Shown here in pieces: positions 16,671-24,804 of a DNA stretch of 50,996 bases. The translations under genes and the position numbers were made by a program. Every line of letters starts with the position of its first letter. The stretch's first letter is position 1. Under the pieces are notes generated by a model, which was not told the origin of the DNA, did no database searches, and saw nothing but the letters and a program-made list of their open reading frames with translations. The DNA comes from Tenacibaculum finnmarkense (lineage in GTDB: Bacteria > Bacteroidota > Bacteroidia > Flavobacteriales > Flavobacteriaceae), in assembly GCF_900239185.1 (NCBI RefSeq), contig NZ_OENA01000008.1:1-50996 (forward strand), read 5' to 3'.

Positions 16671-17096
16671 TTATGCATTTGAAGGAAAAAATTGATGGTT
16701 ATTATCTAGAAAAACTACAAAAAAAATGTTTGACTCTAGATAACCAATTAGCCTTAATTTCCGACCTAATTCTATTTTACTCCAAGGAATATCAGTTCTA
16801 GCTACGGTGTTTGGATATTTCCATTTCGAAACTTTTGGCATATTATTCTTATCCCATTTTCGGGTGTTTTGAATATCATACTGAATTATAATTTGCTCAG
16901 CCAATGATTGCCATACAGTTAGCTTGTTAAGTGTTTGCCCTAACTCTTGAAGTTTAAGTAGGTCTTTTTTATCGTCCCATTGCTTAAAAGTTTGCCCTTG
17001 TTTAATATCTAAAAACTCAAATGAGAATACAACTTTAGGCTCTCTTTTACTGCCACGTCTTTCTTTTTGACCTTGTCCTCTGCTGTAATTTCTCAT
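16671..17096 (-). CDS. Small partner protein of the AAA ATPase, unknown family
   Basis: A 141-residue soluble protein with a very basic N-terminus (MRNYSRGQGQKERRGSKREP), a Trp-rich middle and a strongly patterned C-terminus: basic ELGRKLRLIGYL strand, hydrophobic NIFFVVFLD strand, then NNHQFFPS. The last pattern is reminiscent of the end of small RelE/HigB-like toxins, but that is only a resemblance. It does not match RloB or a TOPRIM domain. Its ATG starts 2 bp after the stop of the ATPase gene (TAAACATG), so the two are translated together. It is last in the unit. The function may be as effector or substrate of the ATPase; this is inference. Confidence 0.7.
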   Translation of the reverse strand: MRNYSRGQGQKERRGSKREPKVVFSFEFLDIKQGQTFKQWDDKKDLLKLQELGQTLNKLTVWQSLAEQIIIQYDIQNTRKWDKNNMPKVSKWKYPNTVARTDIPWSKIELGRKLRLIGYLESNIFFVVFLDNNHQFFPSNA

Positions 17097-17098
17097 GT

Positions 17099-18307
17099 TT
17101 AACGAATTAAATTTGTTAATTCGGATGATATTTCCATAGTCTCAGCTGCTCCAAAATGACAATTCAAATACATTTTCCTATAGTCCGAACTACCTCTAAG
17201 CCCCTGAGTAGATTTAAATTGAGACATTGGATATAACTCAGAAGCACCAAATTGATCCTTATCTATAAACCAAATTTGATCACGTCTATAAATATCATTG
17301 TCAAGTAATGTAGGATCGTGTGCTGTTATTATAAACTGAGCACCATTAATATTATGTTTATGAAATAATTGAACTAATTTTCTAGATAAATTTGGATGGA
17401 GTTTTGAGTCAAATTCATCAATTATAAATGTCCTTCCTGATTTCAAAGTAGCATATAGACCACCTAATAAATATATTAATTTTCGAGTACCATTACTTTC
17501 TTCGCTATCAACACGAAGGCTTACTTGTCCAGTTATGAAATTATTTTCATCGTACTTTTGATGAACCGCAACCAATTCATTATCCTCTATACTAACTGTT
17601 TTTATTTCTAGAAAACGTAAGGCAACAGTAATCCATTTTTTAAATCGCCCATCTGTTTCTAATAATTCTTTTGTATGACTTTTAACATAACTATCATCAA
17701 GTCCATCCATAATATTAAAAATATTGAACCAATGAAATATTTTGGATGATTCAGGAGCATTATGTTGAGCAAGAAAATTAAGAAGAAGAACATTTGAATT
17801 TACGTCTTTGTATCTTTTACCTTCTGAAAAACTTGTTTCATTAATCTTGAAATTAGAACCCGTTCTATCAAATAATATTGTTTCTCGTTTGTCCGTTTTT
17901 GTAAGATACTCACGAGTAATTATCCAATTTTGAATAGAAAATCCATATTTATAAATTATGCCATCAATTATAAATGACATTTCAAAAGAAGATGGATTAT
18001 TAATTGTCTCTGTTGATAACCTGTGATGATACTTCCAAAAAGGTCTATCTTCTTTTGGCTCTAAAGAATCTTTAAATGAATTATGAAGTAGGTCTTTCAT
18101 AAATTCCATAGCTTGAATTAAGTTAGATTTTCCGCCGCCATTACTTCCAAATACTGCAATTGATTTTAATAATTGAATATCTTCCCTACCGCTTTCTTTT
18201 ATTATGTGTGTGTCATTATGTTCACCATAACTAGAAATAGGTGTCATATTAAGAATTACTTCATCTTTTATAGATAGGAAGTTGCTGCATTTAAATTCTA
18301 AAAACAT
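17099..18307 (-). CDS. AAA15/AAA21-type (RloA/OLD-like) ATPase
   Basis: A 402-residue ABC-like ATPase of the AAA15 (COG1106-like) group, which occurs in many anti-phage systems (for example AbiL, PARIS). From the ATG at 18307: FLEFKCSNFLSIKDEV N-terminal strand, Walker A GSNGGGKS (54-61), a helical insertion (about 70-260), the signature-like ESNGTRKLI (270 on), Walker B IIDEFDSKLHP (D297-E298) and the H-loop TAHDPTLLD (H330). There is no TOPRIM nuclease domain at the C-terminus. The frame is open to 18460, but the extra 51 residues look non-coding and the promoter lies inside them. All ATPase motifs are intact, so the gene should be active. Confidence 0.85.
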   Translation of the reverse strand: MFLEFKCSNFLSIKDEVILNMTPISSYGEHNDTHIIKESGREDIQLLKSIAVFGSNGGGKSNLIQAMEFMKDLLHNSFKDSLEPKEDRPFWKYHHRLSTETINNPSSFEMSFIIDGIIYKYGFSIQNWIITREYLTKTDKRETILFDRTGSNFKINETSFSEGKRYKDVNSNVLLLNFLAQHNAPESSKIFHWFNIFNIMDGLDDSYVKSHTKELLETDGRFKKWITVALRFLEIKTVSIEDNELVAVHQKYDENNFITGQVSLRVDSEESNGTRKLIYLLGGLYATLKSGRTFIIDEFDSKLHPNLSRKLVQLFHKHNINGAQFIITAHDPTLLDNDIYRRDQIWFIDKDQFGASELYPMSQFKSTQGLRGSSDYRKMYLNCHFGAAETMEISSELTNLIR

Positions 18308-18332
18308 AAGTCTTCTGTTTGTATTTATTTTG

Positions 18333-18364
18333 CAAATATAATTCTTAAACTCTATTTGTGCAAT
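18333..18364 (-). promoter_or_regulatory. Promoter of the ATPase/partner unit
   Basis: On the minus strand ATTG (18364-18361), 20 nt, then TATATTTG (18340-18333), a good TTTG-N19-22-TAnnTTTG promoter. Transcription would begin near 18326, about 19 nt before ATG 18307. This sets the start codon and rules out the longer frame. Confidence 0.6.
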
Positions 18365-18497
18365 ATTCATACACGAAATACATTTAAGTGTTTTCATTGA
18401 TTGTTTGATATTCAAAATATCAAGGTGACTAGACCTAGCCCTATAAAAAATTAAAAGCAAGAATTAAAAAATACTTAAAAAAGGTTTTTACAATAGA

Positions 18498-18531
18498 TTT
18501 GTGCAGTTTTGTGTAGGTTTATGTATGTTTG
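18498..18531 (+). promoter_or_regulatory. Promoter of rnpA
   Basis: TTTG (18498-18501), 22 nt, TATGTTTG (18524-18531). The -7 element ends 6 bp before the rnpA ATG at 18538, so transcription would begin at or next to the start codon, implying a leaderless or near-leaderless message. Confidence 0.6.
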
Positions 18532-18537
18532 TAGCAC

Positions 18538-18921
18538 ATGAAATTTACACTAGGACAACAAGAAAGATTAAAGAGCAAAAAGCTAATAGGCAAGCTCTAT
18601 GAAGAAGGAAAATCAGTTAAAGTTTTTCCACTTCGAATGGTATATATACAAACCGAACACACTTCAAAATTCCCTGTTCAGGTAGGAGTCTCTGTTCCAA
18701 AAAGAAACTTTAAAAGTGCGGTGGACAGAAACCGCATAAAACGCTTACTACGCGAAACCTATCGAAAAGAAAAATACACCGTGTATGATGCTGTAAATAA
18801 GCCACATGTATTTATGATTTCTTATATTGCAAGAGATGAATGGACTTATGCCGATTTAGAGGTTAAAATGAAAAAATTATTAACACTATTTGTCGCTGAA
18901 ACTCATAAAAATGAAGAATAA
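18538..18921 (+). CDS. rnpA: Ribonuclease P protein component
   Basis: A 127-residue RnpA, which binds the RNase P RNA and helps it cut the 5' leaders of pre-tRNAs. The N-terminus MKFTLGQQERLKSKKLIGKL, the VSVPKRNFKSAVDRNRIKR block and LLRETYR form the family RNA-binding signature. Length is normal. There is no rpmH immediately upstream, unlike the classical oriC-type order. Its 3' end overlaps the S41 peptidase start by 11 bp, so the two are translationally coupled. Confidence 0.95.
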   Translation: MKFTLGQQERLKSKKLIGKLYEEGKSVKVFPLRMVYIQTEHTSKFPVQVGVSVPKRNFKSAVDRNRIKRLLRETYRKEKYTVYDAVNKPHVFMISYIARDEWTYADLEVKMKKLLTLFVAETHKNEE

Positions 18922-20536
18922 AAAAGCGCTTTTTTTTGGTTTACTTGTAATTATTGCTGTTTTTTTTTCATTTCAATCCCGATTTTTTGAAATTGCAAAA
19001 CAAATAGAAATTTACAACAATTTATTCAAGGAATTAAACATCAATTATATTGATGAAATTAATCCAGGAGAATTGACTGATAAAGCCATTAAAAATACGC
19101 TTAAAAATTTAGATCCTTACACCCGTTTTTACAACGAGCAAGACGTTGAAGACGCTCGTATTCGTCGTGAAGGGGAATACGGAGGTATTGGTATTGCTGT
19201 TTATTACACTAAAAAAGGCATTCTTATTTCAGAGGTTTACAAGGGGTTTTCTGCTGATAAAGCTGGGCTAAAAGCAGGCGATATTATTACAACTATCAAC
19301 GGGCAAAATTTAACAGAAATAGCCAAAAGCCAATACGCACAAATGCTAAAAGGAACGCCTAACAAAGCACTTTCTTTAGGCGTTAACAGCAACGGAAACA
19401 CCAAAAAAATCAGCTTAAAACTAGATAGGATTACAGTAAACCCCGTTCCATTTTACCGCATGATTGATGCTCAAACAGGTTATATCGTTTTAACAAAATT
19501 CACCAGTCAAAAAGCCACCGAACAAGTTGCCAATGCCTTCAACGAGCTCAAGGAAAAAGGCATGAAAAACTTGGTTTTTGATTTACGTAACAATCCTGGT
19601 GGTTCATTATTCGATGCTGTAAATATTACCAATTTATTTATAGATAAAGGTTTAAAAGTTGTCGATACTCGTGGAAAAACTAAAAAAAACACCAGAGTTT
19701 ATAAAACAAAAAGAGAAGCTTTAGATACTAAAATTCCTGTTGTTGTTTTAATAAACGACCGTTCGGCTTCGGCTTCTGAAATTGTATCGGGTGCTTTGCA
19801 AGACTATGACCGTGCCGTTATTATGGGCGAACGCTCTTTCGGTAAAGGCTTAGTGCAACGTTATTTTAAACTAAATTACGGCACACAAATGAAAGCCACT
19901 ATTTCAAAATATTATACCCCTAGCGGACGTTGTATTCAAGAATTAGATTATAGTAACAGAAATATTAAAACAGGTAAAGTTCCTAAATTTTCTGATGGAA
20001 TTGTAAGTACATTCAAAACAAAAAACGGAAGAACAGTTTATGATGGCGGTGGCGTAACACCCGATGTAAAAACAGGGTTTTCTAAAAAATCAACAGAAAC
20101 AAAAAAGCTATTAAAATCAAAAGCTATTTTTAATTTTGTTACCGATTTCACCCATAAAAACCCCAATTTAGCAACAGCTGACTTTCTTTTTAAAGCTACA
20201 AATTTTAATGATTTTAAAAATTACTTACTTACAATCGATACTAGCTTTGTAACAACTCAAGAAAAATTATTTAAAAAAGCCTATATTTCTGTAAAAAAGA
20301 ACAACGCTATTGTATCAGAATATCAAAAAATAATCAACAAATTAAAGGCAGATAAAGTTGATCAAATTAGCCTAAACGAAGCTTTTTTAAGTACAGAAAT
20401 ACAAAATCAAATTATAAAAAGATACGTTTATAAACAAGGGCTATTTGCACATCAGCTTCAAAACGACAAAACCATAAGTAAAGCAGTACATCTATTAAAG
20501 AATCAAAAAAAGTATAACAAAATTTTAACAAGATAA
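18911..20536 (+). CDS. S41-family C-terminal processing peptidase
   Basis: A 541-residue CtpA/Prc-type serine protease with an N-terminal membrane segment or uncleaved signal (about 5-22), a PDZ domain (about 80-165, including GIGIAVYYTKKGILI and GLKAGDIITTING) and the S41 domain. The catalytic dyad is the middle Ser of SASASE (S287) and K312 in FGKGLVQ, 25 residues apart as in E. coli Prc. A 150-residue helical C-terminal extension follows. It would degrade or trim periplasmic proteins. The ATG at 18911 is preferred over the frame opening at 18890. The rnpA-S41 neighbourhood is usual in Flavobacteriaceae. Confidence 0.92.
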   Translation: MKNKKALFFGLLVIIAVFFSFQSRFFEIAKQIEIYNNLFKELNINYIDEINPGELTDKAIKNTLKNLDPYTRFYNEQDVEDARIRREGEYGGIGIAVYYTKKGILISEVYKGFSADKAGLKAGDIITTINGQNLTEIAKSQYAQMLKGTPNKALSLGVNSNGNTKKISLKLDRITVNPVPFYRMIDAQTGYIVLTKFTSQKATEQVANAFNELKEKGMKNLVFDLRNNPGGSLFDAVNITNLFIDKGLKVVDTRGKTKKNTRVYKTKREALDTKIPVVVLINDRSASASEIVSGALQDYDRAVIMGERSFGKGLVQRYFKLNYGTQMKATISKYYTPSGRCIQELDYSNRNIKTGKVPKFSDGIVSTFKTKNGRTVYDGGGVTPDVKTGFSKKSTETKKLLKSKAIFNFVTDFTHKNPNLATADFLFKATNFNDFKNYLLTIDTSFVTTQEKLFKKAYISVKKNNAIVSEYQKIINKLKADKVDQISLNEAFLSTEIQNQIIKRYVYKQGLFAHQLQNDKTISKAVHLLKNQKKYNKILTR

Positions 20537-20553
20537 CATCTCTAACATATTTG

Positions 20554-20561
20554 TATCTTTG
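20554..20561 (+). promoter_or_regulatory. -7 element of the DUF6909-like gene
   Basis: TATCTTTG fits TAnnTTTG, 12 bp before ATG 20574, just after the S41 gene stop. No clear -33 TTTG is visible. Its position argues against the longer TTG start at 20559. Confidence 0.42.
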
Positions 20562-20573
20562 AACCCAAAAAAA

Positions 20574-22253
20574 ATGTCAAAACCCAACCATAAAGAACGT
20601 AGTAGAGCGCAAGAATCAACCAACGCTATTGAAAAATTATACATTTCAATGCGTCATTTATTTAGTCGTGGTTTTTATAAACCCATGGGAATTTCAGGAG
20701 AAACATTGCGTAAATCATTACTGCAATTAAGACCCGAAATTTATGGTTCAATTGCCGAAGATAAAACCGAATTAAATGGTTTGGTTTACATTATTGAACG
20801 ATTGCCTGAAGGTATTGAAGAGTGTCAGTTTATCAATTTAACTGCCGATGAAGGATATCGAAATTCAAAATTCGAAACAATTATTCCTCCTAAAAGAAGA
20901 AGAAATTGTTACCGTATTGATAAAGATCAAATGAATATCGAAATTACGCGTGGGCGTTCTGAAATTTACGATATTCTTACACATATTACCTTTTTATTTA
21001 TTGAATCTCACAAAATAAAAGACCGTGTTGTTTCTGATAACGAAGATGGTTTTATTAGAGAATGGCTTCTTTTAGAAGATGTTGTTCTTTATAACAAAAC
21101 GCTTTCAGACCAAGAAAAAGACGTAATTGTGGTACATCTTGGAAACATTCTAGGACGAACTTACGATGAGGTTTACGAAGCCTATAATACCTTTGCATCC
21201 GAAGAAAAACCAAACAGATTTTTCCATTTAATTTACTGGTTAGGTAAATTAGCCGTTAACGAAACAGCCAACGAACAAAAACGTTCTGTAAAATTTAGTA
21301 CCGCTTTAATTGAAGAAATTGGACATCATTTTTATGGTGAAATTTGGGCAAATAGCATTAAAAAAACATTACTTGACAACAACTTATTAGAGCGTCCTAT
21401 TCATATTATTAGTGCAAATATGCACAGTGTTATGAATAGTATTTATGGTAAAAGTGCCCTGCCTCAAGAATTTAAAAAACACAAAGGTTTTGAACTTTTT
21501 GAAGTATTGAGTAACTCTAACAGCCAACCTTTACAAAAAGCTGTTAAAAACCATGCGTCTAAAAATGGGTTAATTTATTTAAAAGATACTTCAGGAACCA
21601 ATATCAATGTTCAAATTATTGATACCGAAAAAATAGATTTTAAAACAACTTCTTTTAAGAAAGTAAATTCTGCCGATCAAAAACCTGTTATTATTGTAAT
21701 GGATTATGCTTTTGGTGAACAAGCTTTTGAAACCATGGATGAATTACTAAAACCTTATAAAACCGCTGAAAAAACAGTTCATTTAAATGTTGATTCGGTT
21801 TCTATTATGGGGAAAGCAGGAATTTTAGAAGGTGGAAAAGGTGATATTATGATTCCTTCGGCACATATTTTTGAAGGTACTGCCGATAATTATCCGTTTG
21901 AAAATGAATTAACCAAAGATGATTTAGAAGGCTTTGGCGTAAACGTTTTTGAAGGAACGATGGTTAGTGTATTAGGAACCTCTTTACAAAATAAAGATTT
22001 ACTTGAATTTTTCCATGATTCTACCTGGAATGTGATTGGTTTAGAAATGGAAGGCGCACATTATCAAAAAGCCATTCAATCGGCCTCTAAAATTAGAGGG
22101 AATATCCGTGAAGATGTAAAAGTTCGATATGCTTATTACGCATCTGACAACCCGCTAGAAACAGGAGCAACTCTTGCCTCTGGAGGTTTAGGAATGAGTG
22201 GCGTTACACCAACTTATGCCATTACACAAAAAATACTAGAACAGATATTTTAA
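20574..22253 (+). CDS. Uncharacterised protein (DUF6909-like) with nucleoside-phosphorylase-like end
   Basis: A 559-residue cytoplasmic protein beginning MSKPNHKERSRAQE, with no signal or membrane segment. The N-terminal two thirds (1-370) is helical, includes a basic IPPKRRRNCYRI stretch, and matches nothing I can name with confidence; I recall similar proteins as DUF6909 in Bacteroidota. The C-terminal part (about 375-559) has alternating strands and helices (VIIVMDYAFGEQAFE), SIMGKAGILEGGKGDIMIP, and the motif GLEMEGAHYQKA (489-500), close to the ribose-binding EMEGA segment of the purine nucleoside phosphorylase/MTA-SAH nucleosidase fold, followed by YYASDNP. Enzyme activity is therefore possible. 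It precedes purD, possibly relevant to purine metabolism. Confidence 0.72.
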   Translation: MSKPNHKERSRAQESTNAIEKLYISMRHLFSRGFYKPMGISGETLRKSLLQLRPEIYGSIAEDKTELNGLVYIIERLPEGIEECQFINLTADEGYRNSKFETIIPPKRRRNCYRIDKDQMNIEITRGRSEIYDILTHITFLFIESHKIKDRVVSDNEDGFIREWLLLEDVVLYNKTLSDQEKDVIVVHLGNILGRTYDEVYEAYNTFASEEKPNRFFHLIYWLGKLAVNETANEQKRSVKFSTALIEEIGHHFYGEIWANSIKKTLLDNNLLERPIHIISANMHSVMNSIYGKSALPQEFKKHKGFELFEVLSNSNSQPLQKAVKNHASKNGLIYLKDTSGTNINVQIIDTEKIDFKTTSFKKVNSADQKPVIIVMDYAFGEQAFETMDELLKPYKTAEKTVHLNVDSVSIMGKAGILEGGKGDIMIPSAHIFEGTADNYPFENELTKDDLEGFGVNVFEGTMVSVLGTSLQNKDLLEFFHDSTWNVIGLEMEGAHYQKAIQSASKIRGNIREDVKVRYAYYASDNPLETGATLASGGLGMSGVTPTYAITQKILEQIF

Positions 22254-22264
22254 TAATTATTTCA

Positions 22265-22300
22265 ACAAAAAAGGCTATTTTTTTAAATAGCCTTTTTTGT
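22265..22300 (+). terminator. Terminator after the DUF6909-like gene
   Basis: Stem AAAAAAGGCTATTT (22267-22280) with AAATAGCCTTTTTT (22285-22298) and a tetraloop-size turn; a strong intrinsic terminator before purD. Confidence 0.85.
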
Positions 22301-22305
22301 TATTT

Positions 22306-22313
22306 TATATTTG
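22306..22313 (+). promoter_or_regulatory. -7 element of purD
   Basis: TATATTTG, a perfect TAnnTTTG, 28 bp before ATG 22342 and directly after the upstream terminator. No clear -33 box is visible. Confidence 0.45.
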
Positions 22314-22341
22314 CATTGATAACACAACAACACAACATACC

Positions 22342-23616
22342 ATGAATATCTTAATTTTAGGATCAGGAGGAAGAGAGCATTCCTTTGCAAAAAAGCTTTC
22401 AGAAAGTACCAAAACAAAAAAGCTTTTTGTAGCTCCTGGTAACGCAGGTACAAGCGCTGTAGCTACAAATATTGCTATCAATCCAACCAATTTTAATCAA
22501 GTAAAAGAAGTGGTTTTACAACACCAAATTAATATGGTTGTTGTAGGTCCTGAAGCACCTTTAGTAGCAGGTATTCACGATTTCTTTTTAGCTGATCAGC
22601 AATTAAAAAACATTGCTATAATTGGTCCTAAAAAAGATGGTGCTTTACTAGAAGGAAGTAAAGATTTTTCGAAACAATTTATGATTAAGCACAATATTCC
22701 TACCGCAAGGTATGAATCATTTACTGCCCAAACACTAGCAAAAGGACACGCTTTTTTAGAAACCTTAGCGCCTCCGTATGTTTTAAAGGCTGATGGATTA
22801 GCTGGTGGAAAAGGTGTTTTAATTTTAAACGATTTAGAAGAAGCAAAATCTGAATTAAAAGAAATGCTTTCAAACGAAAAATTCGGAGAAGCTTCGGCAA
22901 CCGTAGTTATTGAAGAATTTTTAAAAGGAATTGAACTTTCGGTATTTGTTTTAACCGATGGAAAAAATTATAAAATTTTACCTTCAGCAAAAGATTACAA
23001 ACGTATTGGTGAAGGCGATGCTGGTTTAAATACTGGTGGAATGGGCGCTATTTCTCCTGTTCCTTTTGCTACGGATGATTTTTTACAGAAAGTAGAAGAT
23101 TTAGTAGTAAAACCAACAATTGATGGTTTACAGAAAGATGGAATTGATTACCGTGGCTTTATTTTTATCGGCTTAATGAACGACAACGGAAACCCATCTG
23201 TTGTTGAATACAACGTACGTATGGGCGATCCTGAAACAGAGGTTGTTTTACCAAGAATTAAATCTGATTTAGTTGATTTATTCGAAGGTGTGGCAAACAG
23301 AACTTTGGATGAAAAATCATACCAAGTTACCTCTCAAACAGCAGCAACAGTAATGTTGGTTGCTGGCGGATATCCTGAAGCCTACGAAAAAGGAAAAGAA
23401 ATTACAGGTTTTGAATTGGCGACAGATTCTACTGTTTTTCATGCAGGAACAACCGATAAAGATGGTAAAGTAGTTTCAAACGGAGGAAGAGTTATGGCAG
23501 TTACTTCTTTTGGAGATTCTATTCAAGAAGCGCTTGATAAATCATACAAAAGCATTGACAAAATTTCTTTTGAAGGAATGAATTACAGAAAAGATATTGG
23601 TTTTGATTTAGTCTAA
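22342..23616 (+). CDS. purD: Phosphoribosylamine-glycine ligase
   Basis: A 424-residue ATP-grasp enzyme (GARS) joining glycine to 5-phosphoribosylamine, step two of de novo purine synthesis. The N-terminus MNILILGSGGREHSFAKKL is diagnostic. VVVGPEAPLVAGI, the KADGLAGGKGVLI ATP-binding segment, the GGMGAISP loop and YNVRMGDPETEVVLPR all follow in order. Length matches E. coli PurD. The frame opens 15 codons earlier at 22297, inside the upstream terminator, so the ATG at 22342 is the true start. It is monocistronic between terminators. Confidence 0.97.
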   Translation: MNILILGSGGREHSFAKKLSESTKTKKLFVAPGNAGTSAVATNIAINPTNFNQVKEVVLQHQINMVVVGPEAPLVAGIHDFFLADQQLKNIAIIGPKKDGALLEGSKDFSKQFMIKHNIPTARYESFTAQTLAKGHAFLETLAPPYVLKADGLAGGKGVLILNDLEEAKSELKEMLSNEKFGEASATVVIEEFLKGIELSVFVLTDGKNYKILPSAKDYKRIGEGDAGLNTGGMGAISPVPFATDDFLQKVEDLVVKPTIDGLQKDGIDYRGFIFIGLMNDNGNPSVVEYNVRMGDPETEVVLPRIKSDLVDLFEGVANRTLDEKSYQVTSQTAATVMLVAGGYPEAYEKGKEITGFELATDSTVFHAGTTDKDGKVVSNGGRVMAVTSFGDSIQEALDKSYKSIDKISFEGMNYRKDIGFDLV

Positions 23617-23638
23617 ATAATCGAAATTATTATAAACT

Positions 23639-23673
23639 AAAAAAGGAGTTGATTTAATCAGCTCCTTTTTTTG
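23639..23673. terminator. Bidirectional terminator purD / kinase
   Basis: AAAAGGAGTTGAT (23641-23653) pairs with ATCAGCTCCTTTT (23657-23669), one mismatch, with A-run before and T-run after. It serves the convergent purD and phoR-like genes. Confidence 0.85.
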
Positions 23674-23703
23674 TGCTTGTTTATTAGAGTCTATTATAAC
23701 TTT

Positions 23704-24747
23704 TTAATTGGCTTTTTCAAGGGTAAACGAAAATTCTGAACCCTTACCATACTCACTTTTTAGCAAAATAGTTTCATCATGAGCTTCAATAATGTGCTTT
23801 ACAATAGAAAGCCCCAAACCTGAACCTCCTTGCTCGCGTGAACGGCTTTGATCTACCCTGTAAAAACGCTCGAATAAACGAGAAAGATGGTCTTCTTTTA
23901 TTCCTTCGCCATTATCAATTATTTTAATGATAAATTTATTTGGGTTATAACTTTCAATACTTGCCGTAGTAACACCGCCTACTTTACCATATTTAATCGA
24001 GTTTACAACCAAGTTAATTAACACCTGTTCAATACGCTCAACATCACCTTTAACAAAGCGAGGGAATTCATAAATAGTATCAAATAATAAGGTAATGTTT
24101 CGTTTTTTGGCTTTCATTTCAAACAAATCAAAAACATTTTGAATAAGCTCTATAATATTGAAAGTTTGAATGTCCATTTTCATGCCCTCGGTTTCCAATT
24201 TAGCAAGCATGTCTAAATCTTTAATAATCGAGGTCAATCTTTCTACACCTTTATTGGCTCTTCCTAAATATTTAGTACGAATTTCTTCATCTTCGGCAGC
24301 GCCTTCAATTAGAGTTAAAATATAGCCTTGTATAGTAAAAAGTGGCGTTTTTAATTCGTGGGCTACATTGCCTAAAAAATCTCTTCTAAAAGAATCTCTT
24401 TGTGTTAATACCACAATTTGTTTGCTACGATCTTCTACATAAGTTTGCAAACTTTTGGTTAATGCTTCTACATCTGTAGTAACCTCTTTTCGTTCTAAAT
24501 CGTTTACATCTAAAATAGAAATATCTTCATATAACTTTTTTACACGTTGATAAATAAAATGTTCTGCCCTGTATTGAATGATCAAAAAAGAAACCATGAA
24601 CATTAAAATTCCGAAAATAACAACCGCCCATACTCCTAATGAATCTATTAAAACAAAATAAGAAACTAAAGCAATAACTAATGAAATTGTTGTAGAATAA
24701 AACGCTGACCAAAGCGCATAACGGTATGTTTTTTTAATTTTTTTCAT
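23704..24747 (-). CDS. PhoR-like sensor histidine kinase
   Basis: A 347-residue membrane kinase. Two N-terminal transmembrane helices (about 15-34 and 39-58) are separated by only four or five residues, so there is no real periplasmic sensor domain. A short linker is followed by HisKA with H130 in NVAHELKTPLFTIQGY and HATPase_c with VINSIKYGKV-type N-box, DNGEGI and EQGGSGLGLSIVKHII G-boxes. This layout is that of PhoR, which in other bacteria senses phosphate through the Pst/PhoU complex; no pst genes are in the window, so the phosphate role is inferred. It follows its regulator gene by 57 bp with a hairpin between them. Confidence 0.88.
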   Translation of the reverse strand: MKKIKKTYRYALWSAFYSTTISLVIALVSYFVLIDSLGVWAVVIFGILMFMVSFLIIQYRAEHFIYQRVKKLYEDISILDVNDLERKEVTTDVEALTKSLQTYVEDRSKQIVVLTQRDSFRRDFLGNVAHELKTPLFTIQGYILTLIEGAAEDEEIRTKYLGRANKGVERLTSIIKDLDMLAKLETEGMKMDIQTFNIIELIQNVFDLFEMKAKKRNITLLFDTIYEFPRFVKGDVERIEQVLINLVVNSIKYGKVGGVTTASIESYNPNKFIIKIIDNGEGIKEDHLSRLFERFYRVDQSRSREQGGSGLGLSIVKHIIEAHDETILLKSEYGKGSEFSFTLEKAN

Positions 24748-24749
24748 TA

Positions 24750-24784
24750 TATAAAAATAGATTGCCTTTCAGCAATCTATATAA
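24750..24784 (-). terminator. Intra-operon hairpin between regulator and kinase
   Basis: A perfect 9-bp stem ATAGATTGC (24757-24765)/GCAATCTAT (24772-24780) with a 6-nt loop. Read leftward it is followed by TTTTTAT and, within 10 nt, the kinase ATG. It resembles a weak terminator or attenuator that would lower kinase expression relative to regulator. Confidence 0.6.
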
Positions 24785-24804
24785 TTATTACGTTTTATTT
24801 TTAT

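Noticed and set aside
16671..17096. RloB or TOPRIM-nuclease identity for the small partner gene
   Set aside because: None of the acidic TOPRIM motifs (Glu then DxD) are present and the length and start do not fit RloB.
18308..18460. N-terminal extension of the AAA ATPase frame
   Set aside because: The 51 extra residues include a promoter (TATATTTG) and lack resemblance to AAA15 proteins, so the gene is started at 18307.
18490..18535. TTTGTG/TTTGTAG repeats as an operator
   Set aside because: The repeated TTTG words are accounted for as -33 and -7 elements with chance extras.
20559..20573. TTG start of the DUF6909-like gene
   Set aside because: The TTG is part of the -7 element TATCTTTG, so transcription starts after it.
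22297..22341. Longer start for purD
   Set aside because: It begins in the T-run of the upstream terminator and includes the promoter; MNILILGSGG is the normal PurD N-terminus.
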